In this document: in pieces, positions 19,692 through 28,513 of the stretch
Layout of the letters: each line of letters begins with the position of its first letter
Numbering within the stretch: the stretch's first letter is position 1
DNA from: Bacteroidota bacterium
GTDB taxonomy: Bacteria; Bacteroidota; Bacteroidia; Bacteroidales; TTA-H9
Direction of reading: 5' to 3'
Assembly (NCBI GenBank): GCA_003250395.1
Contig: QKGM01000008.1
Location: 33,190-97,189 of the forward strand
DNA length: 64,000 nucleotides
Made by a program: the position numbers and the translations under genes
The notes under the pieces: generated by a model
Seen by the model: only the letters and a program-made list of their open reading frames with translations
Database searches by the model: none
Told to the model about the DNA's origin: nothing

Positions 19692-19826
19692 ACGAACTAA
19701 TAAGCTTGAGCATTTGTTACAATTATCGTTATTCCGTAACTAAAATTAAGCTCTTTCTTAGATTATTGTCTTAGTACAGTTTCGTTTGCGATGTCAATTT
19801 GTTACTATGGTGCTTTATATTAAGAA

Positions 19827-20813
19827 ATGAAAAAAATCCTCATCATACAAACAGCTTCTATTGGTGATGTGATATTGGCAACTCCAGTCATCGAAAAATG
19901 GCATCAATACTATCCGGATGATGCCATTGATATGTTGGTAAAAAAAGGGAATGAACAGCTTTTTACCGGACATCCCTTTTTGAGGCATGTTATTGCATGG
20001 GAAAAACAGAGAGATAAATACAGGAACCTTCTTGGTATACTTCGTTTTATTCAAAGTGAAAGATATAGTCTGATTATTAACCTTCAAAGATTTGCATCTT
20101 CGGGATTTCTGACAGCTTTCAGTCGTGCGGAAATGACCAGAGGTTTCCGGAAGAATCCGTTCTCTGTTTTTTTTTCTAAGCGTTTTCCGCATAAAACAGA
20201 TGGAATACATGAAGTGGAGCGCAATCTATCATTGATTTCCGGACTTGTTCCTGAAGGAACTGCACCTATGAAACTTTATCCACAACCTGATTCATTTGCA
20301 AGGGTATCGCAATTCAAAACCAGGTCATATCTGACTGTTGCACCAGCTTCGTTATGGGCTACCAAACAGTTTCCTCCGGAGAAATGGGTTGACTTTATTA
20401 AGCTGGTAAGAGAACATCACGTTTTATTAATTGGTGGTAAGGCTGATGTTAAATTATGTGATTCCATCGTATCTGGAGTCGACGGGCACAATGTACTTAA
20501 CCTTGCCGGGAAACTATCGTTGATGGATACTGCCGCGTTGATGCGGGATGCTGTCATGAATTATGTGAATGATTCTGCCCCAATGCATATCGCCTCTGCT
20601 ATGAATGCTCCTGTTACGGCTATTTATTGCAGTACAGTTCCCCGGTTTGGATTTGGCCCTCGAAGTGAAGACTCCTTAATTATCGAAACAAGTGAATCTC
20701 TGGATTGCCGTCCTTGTGGGTTGCATGGGTATTCCGAGTGCCCTGAGAAACATTTTCGATGTGCAAAAACGATTGATATTAATAAACTTTTAAGCAGATT
20801 AAATAATGAATGA
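19827..20813 (+). CDS. Glycosyltransferase family 9 (heptosyltransferase-like)
   Basis: Family 9 enzymes add heptose or similar sugars to the LPS inner core from ADP-sugars on the cytoplasmic face. The 328-residue product has the N-terminal KILIIQTASIGDVILATPVI motif with the acceptor-side Asp, the middle VAPASLWATKQFPPEKW segment and the C-terminal nucleotide-binding region with NDSAPMHIASAMNAPVTAIY, all typical of RfaF/RfaC-like proteins. The stop overlaps the next gene's start by 8 bp. An ADP-heptose epimerase (hldD) is encoded 29 kb away, consistent with a heptose-containing core. Exact acceptor is unknown. Confidence 0.88.
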   Translation: MKKILIIQTASIGDVILATPVIEKWHQYYPDDAIDMLVKKGNEQLFTGHPFLRHVIAWEKQRDKYRNLLGILRFIQSERYSLIINLQRFASSGFLTAFSRAEMTRGFRKNPFSVFFSKRFPHKTDGIHEVERNLSLISGLVPEGTAPMKLYPQPDSFARVSQFKTRSYLTVAPASLWATKQFPPEKWVDFIKLVREHHVLLIGGKADVKLCDSIVSGVDGHNVLNLAGKLSLMDTAALMRDAVMNYVNDSAPMHIASAMNAPVTAIYCSTVPRFGFGPRSEDSLIIETSESLDCRPCGLHGYSECPEKHFRCAKTIDINKLLSRLNNE

Positions 20814-21384
20814 GGAACTGATCAATGCCGACCTTGATCAGTCGGTTGAATTTTTGAAAAAAGGTTGTATAATTCTATATCCTACCGACACGATTTGGGG
20901 ATTAGGTTGTGATGCTACCAATGGTAAAGCTATAGAAAAAATATACGCTATCAAGAAACGCAATGAGGGTAAGAGTCTCATCATTTTGGTTGATGGTGAA
21001 GAGATGTTAACCCATTATGTTCAGTCTGTGCCGGCAATTGTTCATGATCTCGTAGAACAGTACGACAGACCTCTTACAATTATTTACCCGGAAGCCCGTA
21101 ATCTTCCTAAAAACCTTGTAGCTCCTGATGGTAGTATAGCCATTCGTATCGTTCGACATGCTTTTTGTAGCCGTTTGATTTCTCAATTTGGCAAACCAAT
21201 TACTTCTACCTCAGCAAATGTGTCAGGCCTCCCTTCCCCGGCTTCATATCATGCAATCCCTGATGAGGTTAAACAGATGGTTGATTATTCTGTTATACTG
21301 GGGCGTGATGACCTGAAAGCTGCATCCCCTTCAACTATTATACGGATTGATATTAATGGAGAATTTGAAATCATCAGGAACTGA
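20806..21384 (+). CDS. Threonylcarbamoyl-AMP synthase, Sua5/YciO/YrdC family
   Basis: These enzymes make threonylcarbamoyl-AMP from threonine, bicarbonate and ATP for the t6A modification at position 37 of ANN-decoding tRNAs. The 192-residue product is a single YrdC domain without the extra Sua5 C-terminal domain, so it is TsaC-sized. Motifs include LYPTDTIWGLGCDA near residue 25, IYAIKKRNEGKSL, and the STSANVSGLPSP signature near residue 140. It overlaps the preceding glycosyltransferase by 8 bp and the following nitrilase-fold gene by 29 bp, so the three are probably one transcript. Confidence 0.92.
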   Translation: MNEELINADLDQSVEFLKKGCIILYPTDTIWGLGCDATNGKAIEKIYAIKKRNEGKSLIILVDGEEMLTHYVQSVPAIVHDLVEQYDRPLTIIYPEARNLPKNLVAPDGSIAIRIVRHAFCSRLISQFGKPITSTSANVSGLPSPASYHAIPDEVKQMVDYSVILGRDDLKAASPSTIIRIDINGEFEIIRN

Positions 21385-22192
21385 AGCCCTAAGTCCAACT
21401 GTAGCTTTAGTTCAGTTTGCCCCTCTTCTGGGCAATATTGAATCAAATATCAATAGTCTGTGTCATTTGCTGAAAGCTGTAAAAGCAGATGTGATTGTTC
21501 TTCCGGAACTTGCATCTACAGGATACGCTTTTTCCAATAGAAGCGACGCTTTTCAATGTGCTGAATCTGTCGATAATTCTTCTTACATCAGGTTTTTAAC
21601 TTCGCAAGCTGCCAGTCTGAATTGTTTCATTGTTTCGGGATTTAATGAAAGAGATGAGAACAATTTGTATAACTCAGCCATACTCGTCGGACCTTCAGGT
21701 TTTATCGGGAAATATCGTAAAATTCATCTTTTCTGGAACGAATCAGATATTTTTGAGCCGGGTGATCTGGGGTTGCCGGTGTTTGAAGTTGCCGGACTTA
21801 AACTAGGGCTATTGGTCTGCTTTGACTGGATGTTCCCTGAGGTCTGGCGTATCCTTGCATTGAAGGATGTTGATCTGGTGGCTCATCCTTCAAACCTTGT
21901 TTTGCCTTTCTGTCAACAGGCCGTAGCGGTACATGCTCTGTGTAACCGTTTTTATATTGCAACTGCCAACCGGATCGGAAGTGAAGGCAGTCTGCATTTT
22001 ACCGGTGGATCGGTTCTTGTTTCTCCACTTGGAGAAACTATTATCAGAGGGTCTGTGGAAGAACCATTTGTCGGGAGCCATACGATTGACCTATCATTAA
22101 GCCGTAACAAGAATATCACTCCGCGAAATACACTTAAAGAGAGCAGACGGCCTGAGTGTTATACCTTTCTTACTACTGTGGAAAAGAAATGA
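21356..22192 (+). CDS. Nitrilase-fold amidohydrolase
   Basis: This is a carbon-nitrogen hydrolase acting on a small amide or nitrile; the substrate is not evident. The 278-residue product holds the catalytic triad Glu51 (LPELASTGY), Lys122 (YRKIHLFW) and Cys155 (LLVCFDWMFPE) in the usual order and spacing. The start is ATG 21356, nine bases after an in-frame TTG; it overlaps the 3' end of the Sua5-type gene. The active-site loop CFDWMFPE resembles the aliphatic-amidase/omega-amidase-like branches rather than NAD synthetase-type glutaminases. No signal peptide. Confidence 0.85.
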   Translation: MENLKSSGTEALSPTVALVQFAPLLGNIESNINSLCHLLKAVKADVIVLPELASTGYAFSNRSDAFQCAESVDNSSYIRFLTSQAASLNCFIVSGFNERDENNLYNSAILVGPSGFIGKYRKIHLFWNESDIFEPGDLGLPVFEVAGLKLGLLVCFDWMFPEVWRILALKDVDLVAHPSNLVLPFCQQAVAVHALCNRFYIATANRIGSEGSLHFTGGSVLVSPLGETIIRGSVEEPFVGSHTIDLSLSRNKNITPRNTLKESRRPECYTFLTTVEKK

Positions 22193-22244
22193 AGGTGCCT
22201 GATATGGTGCTCCGGCTTTTCCTTCTGATTACCGGAAATAAAAA

Positions 22245-22271
22245 CGCTCTGCAAACATCGTTTGCAGAGCG
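22245..22271 (-). terminator. Terminator for the 1430-residue secreted protein gene
   Basis: A perfect 11 bp inverted repeat CGCTCTGCAAA / TTTGCAGAGCG with a 5-base loop is followed on the minus strand by TTTTTATTT. It lies 24 bp beyond the stop of the minus-strand gene and also separates it from the convergent amidase gene. Confidence 0.85.
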
Positions 22272-22294
22272 GTCTGGTTGAATCACACCAGTCC

Positions 22295-25200
22295 TTACCG
22301 TGCTATGGTAAGTTTTTTAATAAAAGTTGTTCCCGTGCTTGTTTTAAGTCTCAGGATGTAAACTCCTGATGATATTGTTGATGTATTTAACTTCAATACT
22401 CCGGAAGATTGTCGGAGCTTTTTGAAGAATACTTCGTTGCCTAATGTGGAAACCAAACTTAATCTGGCATCTTGTTCTTCTGCAATTTGCCATTTGATTT
22501 CGGTATACTGATTTGCCGGATTAGGATTTACATTGAAAAAAAGGACTGCGTTTTGTTCCTGGTATCCGATTGTAATATCGCTCAGAACTTCGTTGCTCAT
22601 ATCAGATTCACAATCCCCATCATGTATTGCTGATACTGTATAATAATGTACCTGATCAAATCCGGGTGCATCGAAATAGAAGGTGTCAGCAACGGGTGAA
22701 GTGGTGAGAAGCTCTCCGTCACGGTATACATTGTATCCAATCACAGATCGGATTTCATCATCAGCCGATTTCCAGATTGAATTATTATCGGGTAACATGC
22801 TATGGCTTGAAATTCCGGACAGAATTATGACATTGGAATCGGATGATAAGGTCATCAGGCCTGTTGTTTCTCCAATTGGAATGGCCTTCAGTGCTAATTT
22901 ACCATTAACCCGCCATTCAGTGCCATGGGAAGGATTTATTTCTATCCAGCCCTCTGAAATTGGTACTGTAATGTTGATCGTGTCCTGTATGTCAATATCT
23001 TCTGAAGATGATACAATTAAAGAATAGTTTTCGCTTTCCCCCCTGCCGGCATTATATAATTTCAAAGATGAAAGTTTGTTTTCAGCGGTTGAAGTTAATG
23101 GAATGCTGGCCTCGTTCACCCTTGAATCAGTCGCAATTCCATTCCACGTGTGGATAAAGAGGGGTCGAGATTTTCCGGCAAGGCATTCAGGGCTGTACCA
23201 GTGAAGGGTTAAACCATCTGTCTTTTGATTCAGTGTTAGTCCGGAAGCTGCTTTGCAAACGGGATCTATTCTGATGTTATCGATCATCCAGGAACCCAGT
23301 AACGACGAATTATTACCCCAGGCTCTGAATCGTAGACGAAACGGCTGATTATACCAAAGGGTTATATCTGCGGATACGGGTGTCCATTCAAACGATCCCT
23401 GTGCCTGATACTGATGAAGAGGTATCCACTGGCCACCTGCATTGATATCTATTTCCATATAGTTTTCAGTCGATCCATTGCTGAGAAGCTTAAGGTCGAA
23501 CGAAAGAAGGATGTCAGCGCAATCGAATCTGGAAGCCGTGAAGTAAGGGCTTACCAAGGCGTAACTATAATCGTTGAAAACAGGTGTACCATTAAAGGCG
23601 GCACAGAACCCACTCTTGCCGTATGTTGGTGTTATAGACCAGTTCCCCTGTGCAGGATCAAATGCCCATTCGTTTTCTTCGAACGACATTGCGGACCAAT
23701 CTTCCAAAAATGGAATTGCCAATGCATCGGAATTCTGAACGGTATCACAGAGTACCATGTCAGATCTGAGTGTATCTCCCCCCGGAGATGTGTTATAGCA
23801 GACGGTAACTCCGTATATAAGAGCAGTATCGGGAATGCCTTCATCGGTGTACCCAATGGCCGACGGATCAGCAAATGAGATCAGAGTATCATTTCTAACC
23901 ACTTCATATCCAATTTTGTTAAGTGTTGAACCAGGAAGGAGAGGGGGTGGTATCCATCCGATATACCCTGTCCCTTCTGTAGCGGTTGCCCATGCCTGAT
24001 CAACCGGGGGCAGGTACCCGGAAGTGAATGTAAGCGACGCGCAGGCTGAATCACCGGGATACATGGCGCAAACCGTGGCAGTGTGTTCTGTGCCATAGGC
24101 AAGCAACGATGACGGGAGTATACAGGAGGTGTCCTGAGTAGTAAGAATATAATTGCCGTCGAGAGAAACATTGTAACCCCCGAGACAGGTTGATTGGGCA
24201 AAATAATATGCATCAATTGTTATATTGTCGATGTACCAGTAATTGATATCATTGCTATTGACACCCCGTGCAACGAATGAGAGATCGTATGTAAAGTATT
24301 CGTAATCGGTAATAATACTTTCATGACGCCAGCCAAAACTTCCGTTTAGGTTCGAATATGTAGCCAATGTTGAAGTATTGTTCCCGTATATTTCTACGGC
24401 CATTGTATTCTCATTTGTCGTCGCGTAATTATCGAGCTTTATGTCATAGCTGATTCTGATTTTATTTATATTTAAATAAATGCCGGGATTATCGACTTTA
24501 AATTTAATTCTTGATTCATAATTTGTAAGTTGAGGTGTCCAGCTAAATCTGGCAGACAGTGAATCTTGTCCTGTTTGTTCAATACTCCAGTTAACTTCAT
24601 GGTCGACACAGGATGCTGGCCAGTTTCCCGAATTGAAGTTCACCTGTAATAAGGTATCAACATATAAAGGTGGAATATTCCATGCCAATCTGGCGGTTGC
24701 TGTATCAATTTTTATTTCTCCGGGCGAAAGCTTCAATAACTGTGGAAAGAGATTGACAATCGTATCGTTATAAATAGCAATTGTATCTGTAATCAGGCCA
24801 TAGTTGATATTATACGCGTATAATAAATAGTTTCCGTTCCAGATAATCGGAAATGTTAACTGATTACCCGATGAGCTTAGATAATAAATTGAATCGTAAA
24901 GAGTATTAATTAGAGTAATGTAAAAGTTTGAAGTATCGGAATTGCATGCCCTGTTGTATATAAAAGTAACCGGGTCATGCCAGTTTTTACCCACAACCGA
25001 TGAATATGAATAATCTGATTTTCTGTTCATGGAATATACTACCCTGTTTACCCAGCGATAACCACCGTCTGTTAGCTGTGGCCAGGTGGTATCTGCAAAA
25101 ACCAGGGTATCCGACTCCCCAAGAAAAGTATAAAGAGCGGGATAGCCTTCATCTCCCTGTTCTAACCTGTAATATTCGAAGCTAAGGGGCCCAACCGGAC

Positions 25201-26587
25201 TACTCCCGCCTGGTGAAGGGTGTAAATCAGTTGTATTGCAGGTTGCCCTGATAAGAAAATTTCCTCCTGAATAGGGCTGCCAGCCATTAACATCGTCATA
25301 TATATAGCTGCGGCCACTCGATGAATGATCCACCCCGATTTTAACGTTAAAATTGGCGGGTACCTCCAGGGCTATACAATAATCGCCTTCATATTCTTCA
25401 TGAAGATTATTTAGTATAACAGAATGCCATTTCTCTATCCCTATAATAAATAGTTTAGATAACATCATTTGATTAACGGGTAGGCCTGTTGAATTGTCGA
25501 TAGGGAGCAGATGAGCATAACATTCCTGGTTATAATTGTCATTATGAAACAAACTGATTTTCGCCGGGATAATCTTCTCATTGGAGATGAGGCTGTCGAA
25601 GAAAACAGCATATAGTTTTCCCGGTTCCATGGTTATATATGATTCGGCCGTACCATCATCGTGAATGAATTCAACCTCTTTTTCAGACGATCTCCAACTG
25701 GTTCTGACTTCTGCCTGATCAGGAGAAAGAGCTGCGTACCCAAAACTGCACGGGGTAGTTGATTCCAGCATGGTAAAGTTATGGGCTACTGGTTGTCCGT
25801 TGGGAAAGTTCAGGCTGATCGTCAAATCCTCATAACCTGGTTTTTGAATCCGAACCTCATTCTGACCTGATGGAATATTGCCGAAAGCAAATGCTCCATC
25901 GGGAGTTGTCCATTCTGAGACTGAAGGGTTGCCCGGTAAACTTCCTGTTCCGGGAAAGTAAATTTTGGCACCAGGTATAGGCGCATGGGTAACGGAATCG
26001 TAAACGAATCCTGAGAAAGAACAGTTACCTATTAAAATTCCAATGTTTGGTCTGTAGTTTAACAATACCGTTCCTCCTGAATAACAATCATTAAAAACTG
26101 GATGCGATGTCTGGCCTGAAACGGATGTTGCCCTGACCATGGAGGCGGAACCTGGGATCGCTACCTGTGGACAGAAATTTATCAATAGATTTTTACTCCC
26201 GCTCCAGTAAAAGTTCCCGTTGAATGGGATACTCAATTCTCCCTGTGTCCCTGCAACAATTGTTTTAACTATTGACTTACTCCCTTCAGAAAAATAGGCC
26301 GAAGCTGCTGTTGAGGCATTTGTGTTCCCAATCTCGACCGACAAGGTGATATCTGTGTTGGCAGGAGAAGAAAGAAACAATCTGATTTCAGATATATACC
26401 CAGCGGTTCCTCCTGAAGCAAAGATCTCTTCCTTTTTGATTAAAACGGTAGTTGCTTTTTGGGTACCGTTGGTTGTGTAAAGCGGGTATTCGGTCTCGTA
26501 ATTTCCGTTTCCAATCCAAAAGATATTTTGCGCATTTAAGGAAAGAGAAAATAATAAGGTTGTCAGGAAAAAAAGCAGGTGTCTCAT
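22295..26587 (-). CDS. Large secreted multidomain protein with T9SS type A sorting domain
   Basis: The 1430-residue product has a signal peptide (~1-19), a beta-sandwich of the carboxypeptidase-regulatory type (~188-275, around FVYDSVTHAPIPGAKIYFPG), two regions resembling MAM-like/choice-of-anchor J domains (around WSIEQTGQDSL...WYIDNITIDA and WSITPTYGKSG...WMIDNIRI), fibronectin-like repeats between them, and a C-terminal sorting domain (FNVNPNPANQYTEIKW to the end GVYILRLKTSTGTTFIKKL). It is therefore a probable cell-surface or secreted T9SS cargo, perhaps an adhesin or a binding protein; no catalytic domain was recognised. It is a single-gene unit with its own terminator. Confidence 0.85.
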   Translation of the reverse strand: MRHLLFFLTTLLFSLSLNAQNIFWIGNGNYETEYPLYTTNGTQKATTVLIKKEEIFASGGTAGYISEIRLFLSSPANTDITLSVEIGNTNASTAASAYFSEGSKSIVKTIVAGTQGELSIPFNGNFYWSGSKNLLINFCPQVAIPGSASMVRATSVSGQTSHPVFNDCYSGGTVLLNYRPNIGILIGNCSFSGFVYDSVTHAPIPGAKIYFPGTGSLPGNPSVSEWTTPDGAFAFGNIPSGQNEVRIQKPGYEDLTISLNFPNGQPVAHNFTMLESTTPCSFGYAALSPDQAEVRTSWRSSEKEVEFIHDDGTAESYITMEPGKLYAVFFDSLISNEKIIPAKISLFHNDNYNQECYAHLLPIDNSTGLPVNQMMLSKLFIIGIEKWHSVILNNLHEEYEGDYCIALEVPANFNVKIGVDHSSSGRSYIYDDVNGWQPYSGGNFLIRATCNTTDLHPSPGGSSPVGPLSFEYYRLEQGDEGYPALYTFLGESDTLVFADTTWPQLTDGGYRWVNRVVYSMNRKSDYSYSSVVGKNWHDPVTFIYNRACNSDTSNFYITLINTLYDSIYYLSSSGNQLTFPIIWNGNYLLYAYNINYGLITDTIAIYNDTIVNLFPQLLKLSPGEIKIDTATARLAWNIPPLYVDTLLQVNFNSGNWPASCVDHEVNWSIEQTGQDSLSARFSWTPQLTNYESRIKFKVDNPGIYLNINKIRISYDIKLDNYATTNENTMAVEIYGNNTSTLATYSNLNGSFGWRHESIITDYEYFTYDLSFVARGVNSNDINYWYIDNITIDAYYFAQSTCLGGYNVSLDGNYILTTQDTSCILPSSLLAYGTEHTATVCAMYPGDSACASLTFTSGYLPPVDQAWATATEGTGYIGWIPPPLLPGSTLNKIGYEVVRNDTLISFADPSAIGYTDEGIPDTALIYGVTVCYNTSPGGDTLRSDMVLCDTVQNSDALAIPFLEDWSAMSFEENEWAFDPAQGNWSITPTYGKSGFCAAFNGTPVFNDYSYALVSPYFTASRFDCADILLSFDLKLLSNGSTENYMEIDINAGGQWIPLHQYQAQGSFEWTPVSADITLWYNQPFRLRFRAWGNNSSLLGSWMIDNIRIDPVCKAASGLTLNQKTDGLTLHWYSPECLAGKSRPLFIHTWNGIATDSRVNEASIPLTSTAENKLSSLKLYNAGRGESENYSLIVSSSEDIDIQDTINITVPISEGWIEINPSHGTEWRVNGKLALKAIPIGETTGLMTLSSDSNVIILSGISSHSMLPDNNSIWKSADDEIRSVIGYNVYRDGELLTTSPVADTFYFDAPGFDQVHYYTVSAIHDGDCESDMSNEVLSDITIGYQEQNAVLFFNVNPNPANQYTEIKWQIAEEQDARLSLVSTLGNEVFFKKLRQSSGVLKLNTSTISSGVYILRLKTSTGTTFIKKLTIAR

Positions 26588-27322
26588 TTTATGAACAACG
26601 TTTCGTGTCTGTCAACTTGGTCGTATTTAGTTATCCAGACTTTGTAAATATGTTTTGGTTGCCTGTAATTCAAATTATTTAAGAAATTATCATTTTAGAT
26701 GTTCCCCCTGAAGAAATTCAATATTCCTCTCTGTCGTGATCTTTAATTCGGGAAAAACAGGATAATGATAGTTTACAGGTTGTGTAAGCTGAGGATTAAT
26801 TCGAAAAGCAACAAAAAAACCACATTATTCTACCACAAACCACAAAATATTTAATATACTGAAAAACAGTAGCTAAACATAGTGTCGCTTCGAAGTAGCT
26901 TCGAAGTAGCTTCGAAGCAGTTTCGAAGCAGTTTCGTTTTCATACGAACAGATAACGAAGGAGTATTGAAACTGTTTCGAACCGGATATAATCAGGGTAT
27001 AAACAAAATTTTGTTAAGGCAGGGAATAATTTGAGCTGGCCAGATGTAGGGGAATTAGTTCTGTGTATGTACCGGTTAACAGCGAACAGCCTGACTCTGG
27101 AATCCTTTAATTTTCACAGGGTTGTTTTATCCGGAATGGAAAGCATGCTGAAAGATGGAGATTACAAGGATGTTTGATATCTGGTCACAACCTGACCTGT
27201 TTATTAGAATCTGTCTGGTTAGCTGGTTATATATCGACTGGATGAGCTGTTGGTTCAATACAGACCTCTTCTATATTCTGTGTCTCTGATGGTATATTAT
27301 ATCAAACGAACAGAAAAAAGAA
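26588..27322. other. Intergenic region with 11-bp repeats
   Basis: About 735 bp without a supported gene. It carries the tandem 11-mer repeat at 26887-26936 and a 36-codon open frame at 27067-27177 with no recognisable product. I see no RNA gene or transposase remnant. Confidence 0.5.
26887..26936. repeat. Tandem 11-bp repeat with TTCGAA core
   Basis: Four full units and part of a fifth: GCTTCGAAGTA twice, GCTTCGAAGCA, GTTTCGAAGCA and GTTTCG. Each unit contains the palindrome TTCGAA, placed every 11 bp, close to one helical turn. Another TTCGAA follows at about 26976. It could be a protein-binding array or a slippage product. Confidence 0.85.
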
Positions 27323-27350
27323 GCGCCCTGCTTCGTGGTTAGCAGGACGC
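27323..27350 (-). terminator. Terminator downstream of anmK
   Basis: Stem arms GCGCCCTGCT (27323-27332) and AGCAGGACGC (27341-27350) pair with one wobble and an 8-base loop; on the minus strand a TTCTTTTTT tract follows. It lies about 100 bp past the anmK stop. Confidence 0.8.
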
Positions 27351-27451
27351 ATACATTAAATTCGGATGTCTGTTAAACTAAAATGTTGTGAAGCTTATGT
27401 TGATATAAAGACTGTATTTTTAGCATAAAGTTGCCTGAGTGTTGAAAATTT

Positions 27452-28513
27452 TTATGGCAGGTAAACGGCTCCCCCGCATGAAGCCCTTGAGGCTCCTGTT
27501 ACATCGGCAATTATGTTGTTTCTGCGTTCCATCCTTAACAGACCCAGGAAAGCAAAGATTAGCGCTTCTTTGAAATCCACAATAGGACGGTCGGGTATCT
27601 TTAATGTAAGTTGCGTGTGAGAACTGATCTCTTCAACCAGGTAGCTGTTAAGGGCACCGCCTCCTGTAATCAGAACAGTTCCATGCTCCCTGTCGGGGAA
27701 GGCAGCCGCGATGGTTCGCGCAATCCATCTGGTAAGCGTGTGAAGCAGGTTTTCTGGTTGAGATTGCCACGGTATAATCAATGGTAAAAAATGATTGGTA
27801 AACCACTCTCTCCCCAGCGATTTTGGAGGCGCAAGTGCAAACCAGTGCAAATTTGACAATTGGGCAGCCAAACCGGGAATTTCAGTTCCATTTCTGGCAA
27901 TTGTTCCATTCAAATCCATTGTCAGCCCCAACCACCCGGCAACCATATTAAGCGCCATATTGGCGGGACAAATATCCCAGGCCAAACGTTGGCCTGCCAT
28001 CCTTAAAGATAGATTGGCAATTCCCCCAATATTGAGGCATACAGTATATTGTCCGAAAAGCCATTCATCACCGATAGGTACGAGTGGCGCACCTTGTCCT
28101 CCCAGAGCAACATCGGTTGATCTGAAATCGCAAACCACGGGTAATCCGGTTATGGCAGCCAATGAGGCGCCAGAGCCTAACTGGAATGTGAATCCTTTTT
28201 GAGGATCATGAAAAATGGTGTGGCCATGTGAAGCAATGAATGAGGGATTTACTTGATGCTGTTTGATAAATTTTTTAACCATTTTCCCTGTTTCTGATCC
28301 ATAGGTAGCATGCCTCAGTGCAAGTTCAGCAGCAGTTCCCTGCATCAGGGATGTAATTTCTTCAGCCCACCCTTCCGGGTATGTATAGGTTTCGGCAGCT
28401 TCTATCTCAAAATGCCACTTTTGATCAAACCAGAACCGGCAACAGGCAATATCAAGCCCGTCCATTGATGAGCCCGACATAAGGCCCAGTACTCTTACAG
28501 GCTTGTGTATCAT
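27452..28513 (-). CDS. anmK: Anhydro-N-acetylmuramic acid kinase AnmK
   Basis: AnmK opens and phosphorylates 1,6-anhydro-MurNAc, released from cell-wall turnover, to MurNAc-6-phosphate for peptidoglycan recycling. The 353-residue product begins with the family motif VLGLMSGSSMDGLDIA (ATP/sugar-binding loop), has QGAPLVPIGDEWLF in the middle and the C-terminal adenosine loop VLITGGGALNSYL. Length fits the family. Its ATG overlaps the murF stop as ATGA, which couples a recycling enzyme to a synthesis enzyme of the same polymer. Confidence 0.95.
   Translation of the reverse strand: MIHKPVRVLGLMSGSSMDGLDIACCRFWFDQKWHFEIEAAETYTYPEGWAEEITSLMQGTAAELALRHATYGSETGKMVKKFIKQHQVNPSFIASHGHTIFHDPQKGFTFQLGSGASLAAITGLPVVCDFRSTDVALGGQGAPLVPIGDEWLFGQYTVCLNIGGIANLSLRMAGQRLAWDICPANMALNMVAGWLGLTMDLNGTIARNGTEIPGLAAQLSNLHWFALAPPKSLGREWFTNHFLPLIIPWQSQPENLLHTLTRWIARTIAAAFPDREHGTVLITGGGALNSYLVEEISSHTQLTLKIPDRPIVDFKEALIFAFLGLLRMERRNNIIADVTGASRASCGGAVYLP

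Noticed and set aside
22683..23878. Long open frames opposite the 1430-residue secreted protein, and similar antisense frames elsewhere
   Set aside because: They lie wholly within well-supported genes on the other strand and have no recognisable domains; they are shadows.
26887..26936. Tandem repeats considered as a CRISPR array
   Set aside because: The 11 bp units follow each other directly with no spacers, and no cas gene occurs in the window.
27067..27177. A 36-codon open frame in the repeat-containing gap
   Set aside because: No promoter, ribosome site or recognisable similarity; a frame of this length is expected by chance.
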